From Lonicera japonica (lineage: Eukaryota > Streptophyta > Magnoliopsida > Dipsacales > Caprifoliaceae): 64,000 nt of DNA. The DNA lies in assembly GCA_021464415.1 (NCBI GenBank), contig CM038469.1:61795650-61859649 (forward strand). The letters are read 5' to 3'. A model generated the notes under the pieces. The model ran no database searches. It saw only the letters and a program-made list of their open reading frames with translations, and was not told the DNA's origin. The translations under genes and the position numbers were made by a program. Shown here one piece after another: positions 53,835-64,000 of this stretch. Positions within the stretch are counted from its first letter, which is position 1, and each line of letters starts with the position of its first letter.

Positions 53835-56800
53835 ATGGACAACAGAAACGTCGTCGTTTGTGACAATGGCACCGGGGTAATACTCTCCCTTCTCTACTTT
53901 CCTCCGTCTCTAATGATCGAGTTTTCTCAAAACTATTCTAAATCTTTCCTCCACACTTTGAAAGATTCAACCTTTAAAACTGGGTTCACTGTAATTTTTA
54001 GTTGCCACTCAAATTCAGCAAAATCGTTTTATAATTATATATAATAATGATTACGCATTTACATTTACCATGCAATTTTATGAACATATACATGGAAAAA
54101 ATTCAATTCATGATCTGATATTTTTGGTCGATGAGGTGATATGATCAATTGTTTGTATCTCTGAATGCATTTGGATGTTGCATGTATAAGAAGTTCCTCT
54201 TCTTTTTTTTTTTTTTTTTATGTTGAAATTTTTGAGGTTTAGGTCACATTGAGCTATGAATTCTGTCAGAGGTATTTTTGCTTCCGAATCCAAATATTTG
54301 GTTCGCTGAAATTGCCCTTGTACTTTTCTTTAAAGTGTGCGTTTTTTAACAAAATAAAAGGACGTAATGGTCAAAATAACATATGTTTAGTATATTCGAA
54401 CATTGCATTTGAATAGAAAATATAAAAGATTTATTCAGACAAGAAAATAAATGCACCCTTAATTAGATTTTCTGCCATTATCTGGATCATAATAATCTAC
54501 TAAAAGTTCATACTTTGTTAGATATTGCACAGAATAGGTGGTTACAATTTATAAAATTACGATCCACTGATATTGTTTCAATTACTATTTGATATTTTGG
54601 TCTTTTCACTTTCTGAAAGAAGAATTTGTATAATGCAGTATGTCAAGTGTGGTTTTGCCGGAGAGAATTTTCCCACCTCAGTATTCCCTTGTGTGGTGGG
54701 GAGGCCGATGCTGCGATACGAAGAATCCCTCATGGAACAAGAGCTGAAGGTGAAACTCATCTTCATCTATAATGAAGTTTATGTTTTGATTTTGTCTATA
54801 AGCCAAGAGTCTCTTTTATGAATACATCAATAAGATAGTTTTGAAGCATATAGTATAGTGCCTTGTTCAACACCAAGAAAGTTTGAAAATCTATGTAGTA
54901 AGGGAGAATGGTTTTTGAATCTAAATATGTATGAGGGATAAAAGATTGGAGGCCTGAGATGAATGTGTAAGGGATAAAAAATTGGTGGGCTCAAATGGTG
55001 ATTATAAGGGGTAAATTTCGTTGATTCCACATAATCTTGTGAAAATGATTTTTATCATCGTTTTTGAGCAGATGCTTGACTTTTGAAAGCGTTCTTTTTG
55101 TCAATGTTCATACAGGACATTGTCATCGGAGAGTCTTGTTTAAACTTGCGACATCAACTTGATATTTCTTATCCTGTCAATAATGGCATTGTCCAAAATT
55201 GGGACGATATGGGTCATGTGTGGGACCATGCATTTTATAATGAACTTAAGGTATCTCTCTCTCTATATATATATCGCACTTCTATTCAAGCTTTCTTACC
55301 TTTGATTCTGTCTCATTTATGTTTGTCAATTTCTTGACAGAATGTGACTAACTTATTTCCACACACTCTCTGTTGATAGGTAGATCCAACGGAATGTAAA
55401 ATTTTGCTCACAGACCCACCTTTGAATCCCTCCAAAAATCGTGAAAAAATGGTTGGTGATCGATCTATTTTGAAATTATTTTAATTGTCAAGTTTCCACA
55501 GTTTATTAGTAATGTATGTATATTTTTGAGAAATTATGCAACTCTTGATTTGAATATAACCCGATCTTACAGGTTGAGACAATGTTTGAGAAGTATAACT
55601 TTGCTGGTGTATTCATCCAAATTCAAGCTGTTTTAACACTGTATGCTCAAGGTGCTTATAGAGATGCTTAAAGGTTATAATTTTGAAAATTTGTTTTCGA
55701 TTGAAGAACCATCATTTTTACTGCATTTGGAGTTTTTTGTGGAATCAAAGACATGGATAGTAAATTCACCTTAGGGCTTAGGTGTTTACACTACGTACAT
55801 AGCCAGTGAATCCAAGTAGTAACCTGCTTGTGTTCCTTTTTAAAGTACTCCATGTTATCACTAAATTTATTATTCAGTATCTTTTGCAAATGCCTTAGTT
55901 CATTTCCACTCTTCAACTTTATGACAGGTTTGCTGACTGGATTGGTAATTGACTCTGGTGATGGTGTCACTCATGTGGTAAATTTCCCAAACAATAATTT
56001 CTAGACTATGACCAAGTAATTTAACCTATACTTAAGGTACATTTGGTTGCAAAGTTGGAAAATGATTGGAAAAACAACTAATGTTTATGACAAGCGGAAA
56101 AAGAGATCAGTGATCTGGTGAGCTGATCTCCAGTTTTTCTTATTTTTCATGGAAATATTTTCTCACCCGCCGCCCAAGAGAATCAGATTCCGTGAAAACT
56201 GAAAAACTAGTAGAACATTACTTTCATTTCTTTGTTGAAGTTGAATTAAAAACATCTTATGATTACTTGAATTTTCTTCAGGTTCCGGTTGTTGATGGCT
56301 ACTCATTTCCTCATCTTACTAAAAGAATGAATGTAGCTGGACGGCACATAACATCGTACCTTGTTGATTTGCTTTTACGGAGAGGGTAAGTTACAGCATC
56401 TTCCTAAATTAAGTTAGTAACATTATTGTTGTGAGTATCATCATCCTCATTCTTCAAGTGTTTACATTAACTTGAATAACTACTTTTGGTCTATGAAGGT
56501 ATGCAATGAATAGAAGCGCTGATTTTGAGACTGTTAGGGACATTAAAGAGAAGCTCTGCTACATAAGGTGAATAAATAATATCATATTTTTAATGCACTT
56601 GCGAGACTTATCAAATTACATCTTAATGATTATTTAAATATGATGCAGTTATGATTACAAAAGGGAATACCAGTTAGGACTTGAGACCACCATCCTTGTT
56701 AAGAATTATACTGTAAGTTGATCTTGTTACTGTAATTCTTTGAACAAATGTCCTAAAAGAAATTAAATTTTTAACTGGTACTTTGTGAATTTAATTACAC

Positions 56801-59800
56801 CATTCTGTAAAAGTTTATATATATCGTGATTGTTAACAAGAATGGTTAATTTATCAGCTGCCTGATGGAAGGGTTATTAAAGTTGGCACTGAAAGGTTTC
56901 AAGCCCCAGAAGCTCTCTTTACTCCTGTAAGTTTGTACTTCCTTTGAGTTTCTTATCTGTTAAATCCAATCCAATTTTTGTTAGAATTATTTGAATCATT
57001 CACACTTATACCACATCGAATCTGATGATTTTCTTTCTATCATAATTTTTCAAATTATTTTCAAACCTTGTGCAGGAACTTATTGATGTTGAAGGAGATG
57101 GTATGGCTGACATGGTTTTCCGATGTATACAGGAGATGGATATTGACAATCGAATGATGGTACGCATAGATAATTTCAAGGCATAAAATTTTTGGTTCGT
57201 GAGGGATATTGACAATTGAACTTATTTATGTTTCTTGTTATGTGTCTCTTAACTCCAAATTTTGTTTTACATCTTTCAGCTCTACCAACATATAGTGTTG
57301 AGTGGAGGGAGTACGATGTATCCTGGACTACCTAGTCGGTAATACCTTCAAATCCTTTTCTATTTAACCCTGTTCTTTGCCTGTTGTATCTAAATATAAA
57401 CGAGTTTTGTTAGTACCACAATTTTTTTCAGGTTGACAATATTATTGAGAACTGATCCTTTGTATTTTCTTATCTTTTAGATTCTCATGTCAACAGTTTT
57501 TCGGCATTATGATTGAGGGCAAAAGTAGTTTTTTCAAATATTCCCTCCATCTCAAATTGATAGTCCTGCTTTGACTTTGGTACTTTTTAAAGAGACACTA
57601 ATTCCAACCTAATCAACAGTCAATAGTACAACTTATTTCCATAGTTGTCAAATCGTGAATCATATCGCGAATCGAAAACCTATGAATCGTGAATCGAATA
57701 GGGAATCAAATAGTAAGATTCAGTGCAAAAGTAAAACAAGATAGTAAATAGCAGTGTTTTAAAAGGCGAAGGCGTAAGTCTAGGCGTTTGCTTGTTCGAA
57801 GGCGAGGCGTAGGCTTCAATGCGGCAAGGCGTAAGCCTTTCGTGTAAAGTATTTTATATTAAAAATAATAATAATAATTAATATAAAGTTTATAAACATT
57901 AAAATATTTTTTTTTTTTGTTATCTTGTAATGAGATTTTTCAATTTAAGGAATAAAGTGCTAAATAAAAATAACTTAGGGGGTTTGTTGTAAATATTAAA
58001 AAAAATCTCATTCATTTAGTAGACTTATTGGTAATTTTGTGAATATTGAATATACTTAAGGTTATTTAGGTCATTCTCCATTAAAAGTTAAAACCCTTGC
58101 ACCTCTCATTTACCCCTCTTTCTCATCGTTCCACACACAGCCGACATCTTCTTCCTCCTTCTCTCGATCTCCATTTTTCGAAGTTCCGAGCACGTCTTCA
58201 CTTCTTCCTCCGCAGCTCCTCTCTCTCTCTCTCTCTGTGTTTCGACTTTGTGGGTGTGACGCCGCTGAACAAAAGGCGTAAGCCTCGCCGAAAATGCGTA
58301 AAAAGCGTACGCTTTTCCTAAAATGCCTAAGCCTCATTGAAAATGCGCACGCCTTCTGTGTATTCCGCTGTTCTCTTAAAGCTTTGCTGCGTTTTTGGCT
58401 TGAGGCGCACTAAGGCGCGCCTTAATGCGCGCATCTCACCGCCTTTTAAAACACTGAGTAATATAGAAGCTATATTGAAAATAAAACAAGCTTTTCCAAA
58501 AGTTTTCTTTTTTTTTTTTTAAAAAAAACAAGAGTCAAACTGACTCTTTATTTGAATCGTGAATCGTATCGCAAATCATACAATACTTTGTGATTCTATA
58601 TCAATTTTGGTTCTTTATATGATTATGTATTGCTGAATTGATGAATCGCTTATTGAATCGTAAATCGTATCGCAAATCATACTATTTTAACAACTATGTT
58701 TATTTCTATTGTGAAATTTGGTGCATTGATTATGGCCCAAAAGGAAACGGGATTATTAGTTTGAGACATCCTGAAAAGGAAAGCGTGACTATAAATTTGA
58801 GACGAAAGGAGTACTATATGTAACAGTTTCATTCTTCAATGACCAATTCTAGACTGATATAAATTGTAATTATATACTCTCTCTATCCCAAATGTAGAGT
58901 CCACTATTCCATTTCAAGATGCCCCAAATTAAGAGTCTAGTTCCTTTTTAGGACATCATCAATGTACCACATTTCACGATTGTAAACAAGTTATATTTTA
59001 ACCATTGACTTGCAAGTAGCGTATTCGTAAAAACATATATGGAAATCAAATTGGAGTCTTAATTTGGGACAGAGGGAGTACTATCTACTTTTCCTTTGGT
59101 TTTTTGACGTTACAGCTTGAGGAGAATTGGACTCATGAGCCATTTTAGCACAAACTCAACCACAAATATAAATATTCCAAGCCATCCATGTTGAGTTAGG
59201 GGATTTCAAGGACTAATACTGCAAAACTTTCCTAGGTCACTCAACATATTCGTTGCTTTTAATGTCACTGTATGCGCTGATAAGTTAAAGCCATTTGCGC
59301 TTAATATCATCATATACACCAAAATATTAGTCGCATAGGCTATGCATATCAAGAAACTGAAAGCATTTTCTTTGTATTTTGAATATTGGAAATTTGGAAT
59401 GGAGCCTATAAGCTATTCATGTTGTGGGCCTATTGACCAGAGTCACTGTTTTATAATTTCTTGATTTAAGACCTTAGTCGAGTTGTTTTTCTACAGCCTA
59501 GAGAAGGAAATTTTAGATCGTTATCTGGAAGTTGTTTTGAAGGGAAATAAAGATGGATTAAAGGTAACATTTGAGGTTTATGGGCATATTGTCTACAATG
59601 ACTGTACTTAATTAATATCACCATTTCACCTATTGGCATCGCCTCTAAATTTCTCTTTTGTCATTTTCTATTATTCCCTTTTGTAATAGAAACTAAGGTT
59701 GCGGATAGAGGATCCACCGCGAAGAAAACACATGGTGTACCTTGGAGGCGCAGTTCTTGCTGGAATTATGAAGGTACATTTACCCCTTTTCTTTCTGTCT

Positions 59801-60499
59801 CTCACTAACACTTGTAGGCGTACAATTCTCGTGTTTGTGGGAATGAAGAACATTTGGCACCTAAGGACTGGGAATCATTTGGATGTGTTCTTTTAGTTGT
59901 ATAATAAAATAATACAAAATACTACTTGTGTGTGCTTGATATGGCAAGATACTACTTGGAAAACTTGGAATTGATCCTTTTTGCAATTTTGTGGTGTTTG
60001 ATAGCCAGCATTTCCATGGAAACAAATCCCATGGGATGTCCATACAACCAATCCATTTCCTCAAAAAGCTAGAATTTCAAATCTCACCTCCCCTGCACCC
60101 CAAGAAGTTGAATTCCATGGAAATGTTGCACAACAAGCTAAACTTTTACTTTGCACAATCCTCCTTTTCCATTATTGGTGTGTGATTGGCACCTGAAGAT
60201 ATTTCAAGGTCAATCAAACATCTTCAAATGACATGTTCTCTGGAGGCAAATCGCTAGTAATGCAATTCTTTTCTAGGTTTTTTTCCATGGAAAGCATGCT
60301 TGCAAATGAAGGATATGATGAAATGACAATCGTCAAATGTATTTCTTGACGATTTTAAACATCCAAAGAAGCATTTACGGGAAACTTGAAATGACAATGA
60401 TTTTGGAATATCTCGCAGGATGCACCCGAGTTTTGGATAAGCAGAGAAGATTATTTGGAAGAGGGAGTTGGCTGTTTAAGCAAGTGCGGCCCTGTTTGA
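53835..60499 (+). CDS. ARP2: Actin-related protein 2 (ARP2/3 complex subunit)
   Basis: ARP2 is one of the two actin-like subunits of the ARP2/3 complex, which nucleates branched actin filaments downstream of SCAR/WAVE; plant mutants show distorted trichomes. Exons: 53835-53876, 54639-54749, 55116-55250, 55380-55451, 55573-55651, 55928-55977, 56282-56385, 56499-56567, 56649-56712, 56858-56926, 57076-57159, 57280-57338, 59497-59563, 59690-59773, 60419-60499. All phases join and give 389 aa, matching the remembered Arabidopsis length. The start is [20 protein letters not shown], the actin phosphate-1 loop. Also seen are [32 protein letters not shown] (phosphate 2), [12 protein letters not shown] (adenosine-binding motif) and [20 protein letters not shown]. 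It ends [18 protein letters not shown]. Intron 12 (57339-59496) is swollen to 2.2 kb by nested transposons, yet its GT and AG ends are intact. Confidence 0.96.
57640..58698. mobile_element. Middle hAT-like element
   Basis: Inserted inside the Stowaway-like MITE. Termini are CATAGTTGTCAAA and the inverse of CATAGTTGTTAAA. Flanking 8-mers CTTATTTC (57632-57639) and TTTATTTC (58699-58706) match at 7 of 8 positions, consistent with an old hAT target duplication. Subterminal direct repeats GAATCGTGAATCGTATCGCA occur on both sides. Confidence 0.7.
57752..58456. mobile_element. Inner hAT-like element with GGCG-rich subterminal repeats
   Basis: A 705-bp element with termini CAGTGTTTTAAAAGGCG and their inverse CGCCTTTTAAAACACTG (17 bp perfect). 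Both subterminal regions are packed with AAGGCG/CGCCTT and GCCTAAG words, the layout hAT transposases use for binding. It is far richer in G+C than its surroundings. Flanking AGTAAATA and AGTAATAT are a diverged target duplication. No transposase. Confidence 0.75.
58877..59078. mobile_element. Second Stowaway-like MITE in ARP2 intron 12
   Basis: A 202-bp element with ends CTCTCTCTATCCCAAATG and the inverse of CTCCCTCTGTCCCAAATT, flanked by TA (58875-58876, 59079-59080). Typical Tc1/mariner Stowaway features. Confidence 0.8.
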
Positions 60500-61699
60500 T
60501 TTTTAGTTTACAAGTGTCATGGTCTTCGACCCCTTCACTTGCTTTCATGTTGTATTCACTTACAGTTTCTCGGTAAGACTTTTCTCGCTTGTAATAATGA
60601 CCCGAAATTTTATGTTTTTATTGGATCTTGTCTGCATGTTATTTCTTGTAGTTGTAGTAGACGCGAGTGTAATATTGGCATTTGTGATTTTTTGTTTCTT
60701 GAATACTATTGTATTGATTTGACAGTAAAGCATTATTATACTTTCTTTTGGATACAAATTTTGTTAGAGAATCCACGATGGCAAACTTAAAGAGGTATGG
60801 TAAGTCGGGTATATTTATTTTATTTATTTGGGTGTTGAAATAATGTTATGATAATGGTGTAGCTAGAGAAGTAGATAAAATAATTATTGTGTTGTATTTT
60901 AAGACAGTGAAAGAATGTAGAGCGAGAAATAAGAGGAGAGAAAGAGTCCAATCGCTACATTGATTAGCTTTTGAGATAGGAGAGAGAGTTTCAACGCAAA
61001 ACAATTTAGCATTTGGTCAAACGTTACGAAGCATTGTTTTATCTTACCCATAATATATGATACGTGTGTTATGAAACGATATTTTATTCTACATGTATAG
61101 CTTATTATGTACGCTCGTAGGATAATATAACATATTTTTCCTACATGTATTACGTATTTTGGATGTTAGCCAATTTCTAAGAGTGTATTTGATCAAATTA
61201 TGGGTAGGAGTAAGTTCTAAGGAAGAGGTTTCAATTATTGCTGATGTGGATTCTAAATACACCCTTTCTGACTTGTTGGAGTTGTTAATAAAAAGTGTGG
61301 TATACCAACCCTCCTAATTCCCATTTCTGGGGAATAGTTAGATAACCAAAATACTTATATAATCAAAACCCCTAGTAAATGGACAAATTCAAACTTTGTA
61401 GATAATCTTTCCAAACCGAGAATAAGAGGTGCTATAATTTACGTAAATTTCAGAAAACCGAAAGAAATATTCCTAGCGTAAAACATGCCCCATCCCCCCT
61501 AAGGAAAAGGGAAAAGAAAGAAAAGGAAAGATAATTTCCATTGATTGGTTATGGAATTTAATATTTGTATTTGAAGTTGACATTGCATGAGGGGACCAAG
61601 CAAATAACTTTCATTGTGTAATTCAAATTGAGAAATAAGAAAGATAAAAATAAAGGGAAGAGACCGTTTATCTATTTTGTAGTTGTGTTATATGTTTTA
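60500..61699. other. ARP2 3' region and spacer
   Basis: Probable ARP2 3' UTR in the first ~280 bases, then AT-rich DNA. No gene recognised. Confidence 0.6.
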
Positions 61700-61975
61700 G
61701 GCTCCGTTTGATAGAAACATGGAAAATGAAAAGAAAAATAACTGAATTAAGTAAGAAAATGGAAAATAAGTTGAGGAATGTTGTGAGATTAACTCTTACT
61801 TTTTGATTTTTTCCATGAAATTCTTCTCTTTGAGTGACGGTGGAGAAATTTTTTCTACAAAATATTAAAGGATGATGGAGGTCATATACTCACAAAAATG
61901 CATATGAGATGGATATCATTTCATCATGTACCTCAACTTATTTTCCATATTCTCATCCTCACTGCAGTCTGTTAA
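61700..61975. mobile_element. MITE family copy 3 of 3
   Basis: Starts GGCTCCGTTTGATAG after TTA, and runs through GAAAATAAGTTGAGG, CTTACTTTTTGATTTTTTCC and CTCAACTTATTTTCC, the words shared with the copies at 38209 and 39828. The right end has decayed. Confidence 0.6.
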
Positions 61976-62857
61976 ACAAGAAATAGAATTTCAAGACTTA
62001 CGGTTGAAAAAAAAATGATATTATACTTAATTAACATGCCCTTATCAATTATCCTTTTTTTTTAATAACGCCTTATGTATAATAAGTATATATATGAATA
62101 AGAGAGGAAGTAAGCTCTTGTTATGGTTATAATTATTATGTGGGATGCCAACTCCACCAACTCAAAGTTGAAGTGTACGTTAGACCGCGTTTTTGAAAAT
62201 ATAATTTTCTTTTGATGGGCATGGCCAGTGGCCTACCCTCACCCATCTCTATCTACCTACCCGTGTCCCTGTGTCGCAATGCATCAAATTGAATACAAAC
62301 ACCTGTCACTTTTAATTTGTACGCTATCCTTTTCAATTTCTTAAAATAGTAAGTCTAGTTGACTAGCAATATATATATATATATATATCTCCATGTCTCT
62401 TTAAACCCCAATTAGAGAGCCCATTCCCCCGTTCATTTTTCTGCAGCACACATCAGGTTCCAATGCAAACCCATGTGCTTTGGTTCATCATTTTTCCCTA
62501 GCGATTAATTTAAATTTTCCATATTCATTGCACATTGTGTCGCTCTTCTTCCCAACAAAGTTTCTTTCATAAGTTGATGTTTAAATTTTCCACATTCATC
62601 ATACATGCTAAGGCATCGCTTTTTATTACCTCTAAAATCCAGATTTGAGCCCATTGAAATTCAAACGATAAATTTTTATTTGTTTGTTTAAAATACTGCA
62701 AGCTTAGCAACTATATCTAACTCTAAATGAATACGAAATTTCACGATACATATATATATAATCGTTTGGACAAAGTTCAAATAGAATTTTAGTAGGAATG
62801 GCAATAGGTCAAGTTTGTGCGGGTCCCTATTTTTCTTGTGCATGATAGAACCAAACT
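61976..62857. other. Spacer and upstream region of the acyltransferase
   Basis: AT-rich, with an (AT)n run near 62370-62388 and another near 62750-62760. No other gene recognised. Confidence 0.6.
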
Positions 62858-62865
62858 TATATAAA
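62858..62865 (+). promoter_or_regulatory. TATA box of the HHT1-type gene
   Basis: TATATAAA lies 52 bases upstream of the start codon. Initiation about 30 bases downstream would give a leader of only ~25 bases. Confidence 0.5.
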
Positions 62866-62917
62866 TCACCATTCTTGTTGCTTTATAACACAGGTTTTTC
62901 GAGTTCTTCACGTATCA

Positions 62918-64000
62918 ATGGAGAAGATCAATGGCAACACATTTGAGCTCTCAGTGGAGCAAGGAGAGCCAACACTGGTCCCACCAGCAGAGGAAACCGA
63001 GAAGGGTCTATACTTCTTGTCAAATCTTGATCAAAACATCGCTGTAATTGTACGTACCATATATTGCTTTCGTTCAGGTTCAAAGGGAAATGAAAATGCT
63101 GGTGAAACCATCAAAGAAGCATTGGCAAAAGTTCTTGTGCACTATTATCCGCTAGCCGGGAGGCTCACCATAAGCTCGGAGGGGAAGCTCGCAGTAGATT
63201 GCAGTGGGGAAGGTGGTGTTTTTGTTGAAGCAGAGGCAAATTGTAGAATTGAGGAGATTGGGGATATAACTAAACCTGATCCTGTTACTCTTGGGAAGTT
63301 GGTTTATGATATTCCTGGTGCTAAGAACATTCTGCAGATTCCTCCTCTAGTGGCTCAGGTTCATATATATATATTTTTTTTCTAAATACTATTTATACTT
63401 TGGTGGGATATAATTTCATTAATTTAAGAATAACGAAAGATAGTGATATGTGCTCATTTAGTTTGACTTTTTTGCACTTTAAAAAATATTAAATCTGTAA
63501 ACTCACATATAAAACCTCATGTTTTTCAATAAAGGGACATTGATTCCTATATTGAAGCTTAGACTTAACGTGTGAAATTACTAATTTTGACCCCAAAAAA
63601 CACAAAAAGCTCGAAAGAAACAAGCATTAATATTAGTTTTTTCTTGATTATTTTACCTAGAAATAAAGACGGGAGTTTTTTCACTGCATTTGTTTTTTAA
63701 ATTTAATTTTTGAAATACAAAAAAATTTCAGGTGACTAAGTTCAAATGCGGGGGATTTGTACTTGGCTTGTGCATGAACCACTGTATGTTTGATGGGCTT
63801 GGCGCAATGGAATTTGTCAACTCCTGGGGTGAAACAGCCCGAGGATTACCCCTAACCACCCCTCCATTCCTAGACAGAACCGTCCTCAAAGCCCGGGACC
63901 CGCCTCAAATTGCATACCAACACCAAGAATTCGCAGAGATACAAGATTTATCGACCACCACCGAACTCTACAAAGACAAAATGCTCTACAAATCCTTCTG
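62918..64000 (+). CDS. HHT1: Omega-hydroxyacid O-feruloyltransferase (BAHD), partial at window end
   Basis: BAHD acyltransferases transfer an acyl group from a CoA thioester in the cytosol; the HHT1/ASFT type feruloylates omega-hydroxy fatty acids or fatty alcohols for suberin. Exon 1 is 62918-63358 (147 codons), the intron ends TTTCAG, and exon 2 starts at 63732 and runs off the window. Visible: [40 protein letters not shown] (BAHD N-terminal motif), [40 protein letters not shown] with the catalytic HxxxD as HCMFD, and [14 protein letters not shown]. These match remembered HHT1/ASFT nearly word for word, much closer than to hydroxycinnamoyl-CoA:shikimate transferases. The C-terminal half with the DFGWG motif lies outside. 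No break seen. Confidence 0.93.

Larger units (their letters stand above)
57541..58811. mobile_element. Outer Stowaway-like MITE in ARP2 intron 12
   Basis: Left end TTCCCTCCATCTCAAATTG and complement of the right end CTCCTTTCGTCTCAAATTT are inverted partners over about 35 bp (both continue to ATAGTC). TA dinucleotides flank it (57539-57540 and 58812-58813), the Tc1/mariner target duplication. Without the nested hAT-like insertion it would be about 0.2 kb, the usual Stowaway size. Confidence 0.75.

Noticed and set aside
58097..58321. Ser/Leu/His-rich open frame within ARP2 intron 12
   Set aside because: Falls inside the inner hAT-like element and is composed of its pyrimidine tracts; no transposase motif.

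Overview
The window is nuclear DNA of a flowering plant, almost certainly a core eudicot. It is AT-rich, genes are split by GT-AG introns, every recognisable protein is a plant family, and intergenic DNA is full of plant-type MITEs, Mutator-like elements and an old LTR retrotransposon. I could not name the genus. There is no prokaryotic gene, operon or CRISPR array. Coordinates come from reading the sequence by eye; exon junctions were chosen so that phase and family alignment both agree.

Genes from left to right. A TCP20-type class I TCP transcription factor (6872-7837, +, single exon). A four-ACT-domain ACR protein (25781-29891, +, 7 exons, 443 aa). A complete CHX cation/H+ antiporter (31564-34639, -, 3 exons, 805 aa), flanked by a severely deleted CHX relic (30430-30960, -) and a full-length but broken CHX pseudogene (41822-44604, -). 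Ribosomal protein eL8, plant RPL7A (46147-49709, -, 7 exons, 257 aa, first coding exon only the ATG). Actin-related protein 2 of the ARP2/3 complex (53835-60499, +, 15 exons, 389 aa). The first part of a BAHD omega-hydroxyacid O-feruloyltransferase of the HHT1/ASFT type (62918 to the window end, +).

Mobile DNA. 12774-22186 is a degenerate Ty3/gypsy element in minus orientation, with two 0.71-kb LTRs, integrase remnants on the minus strand, and a spliced-looking extra ORF on the opposite strand between integrase and 3' LTR. Its integrase is split by a further insertion (17537-20774). That insertion holds a Mutator-like element (18168-19540) with long terminal inverted repeats and a perfect 9-bp target duplication, carrying a reverse-strand fragment of a PHR2-type photolyase/blue-light receptor gene: a Pack-MULE. 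ARP2 intron 12 holds a separate three-level nest (Stowaway-like > hAT-like > hAT-like) plus another Stowaway-like MITE. Further Mutator-like elements lie at 4500-5661, 40209-41371 (perfect 9-bp target duplication) and probably 24250-24982. Several Harbinger- and hAT-like MITEs, including a three-copy family, fill other gaps.

The genes are not functionally coupled as in an operon. Two links stand out: from memory, TCP20 and ARP2 are immediate neighbours in Arabidopsis, so their 46-kb separation here suggests an expanded or rearranged ancestral pair; and TCP20 proteins are known to bind the site II motif, copies of which sit in the eL8 promoter of this window.
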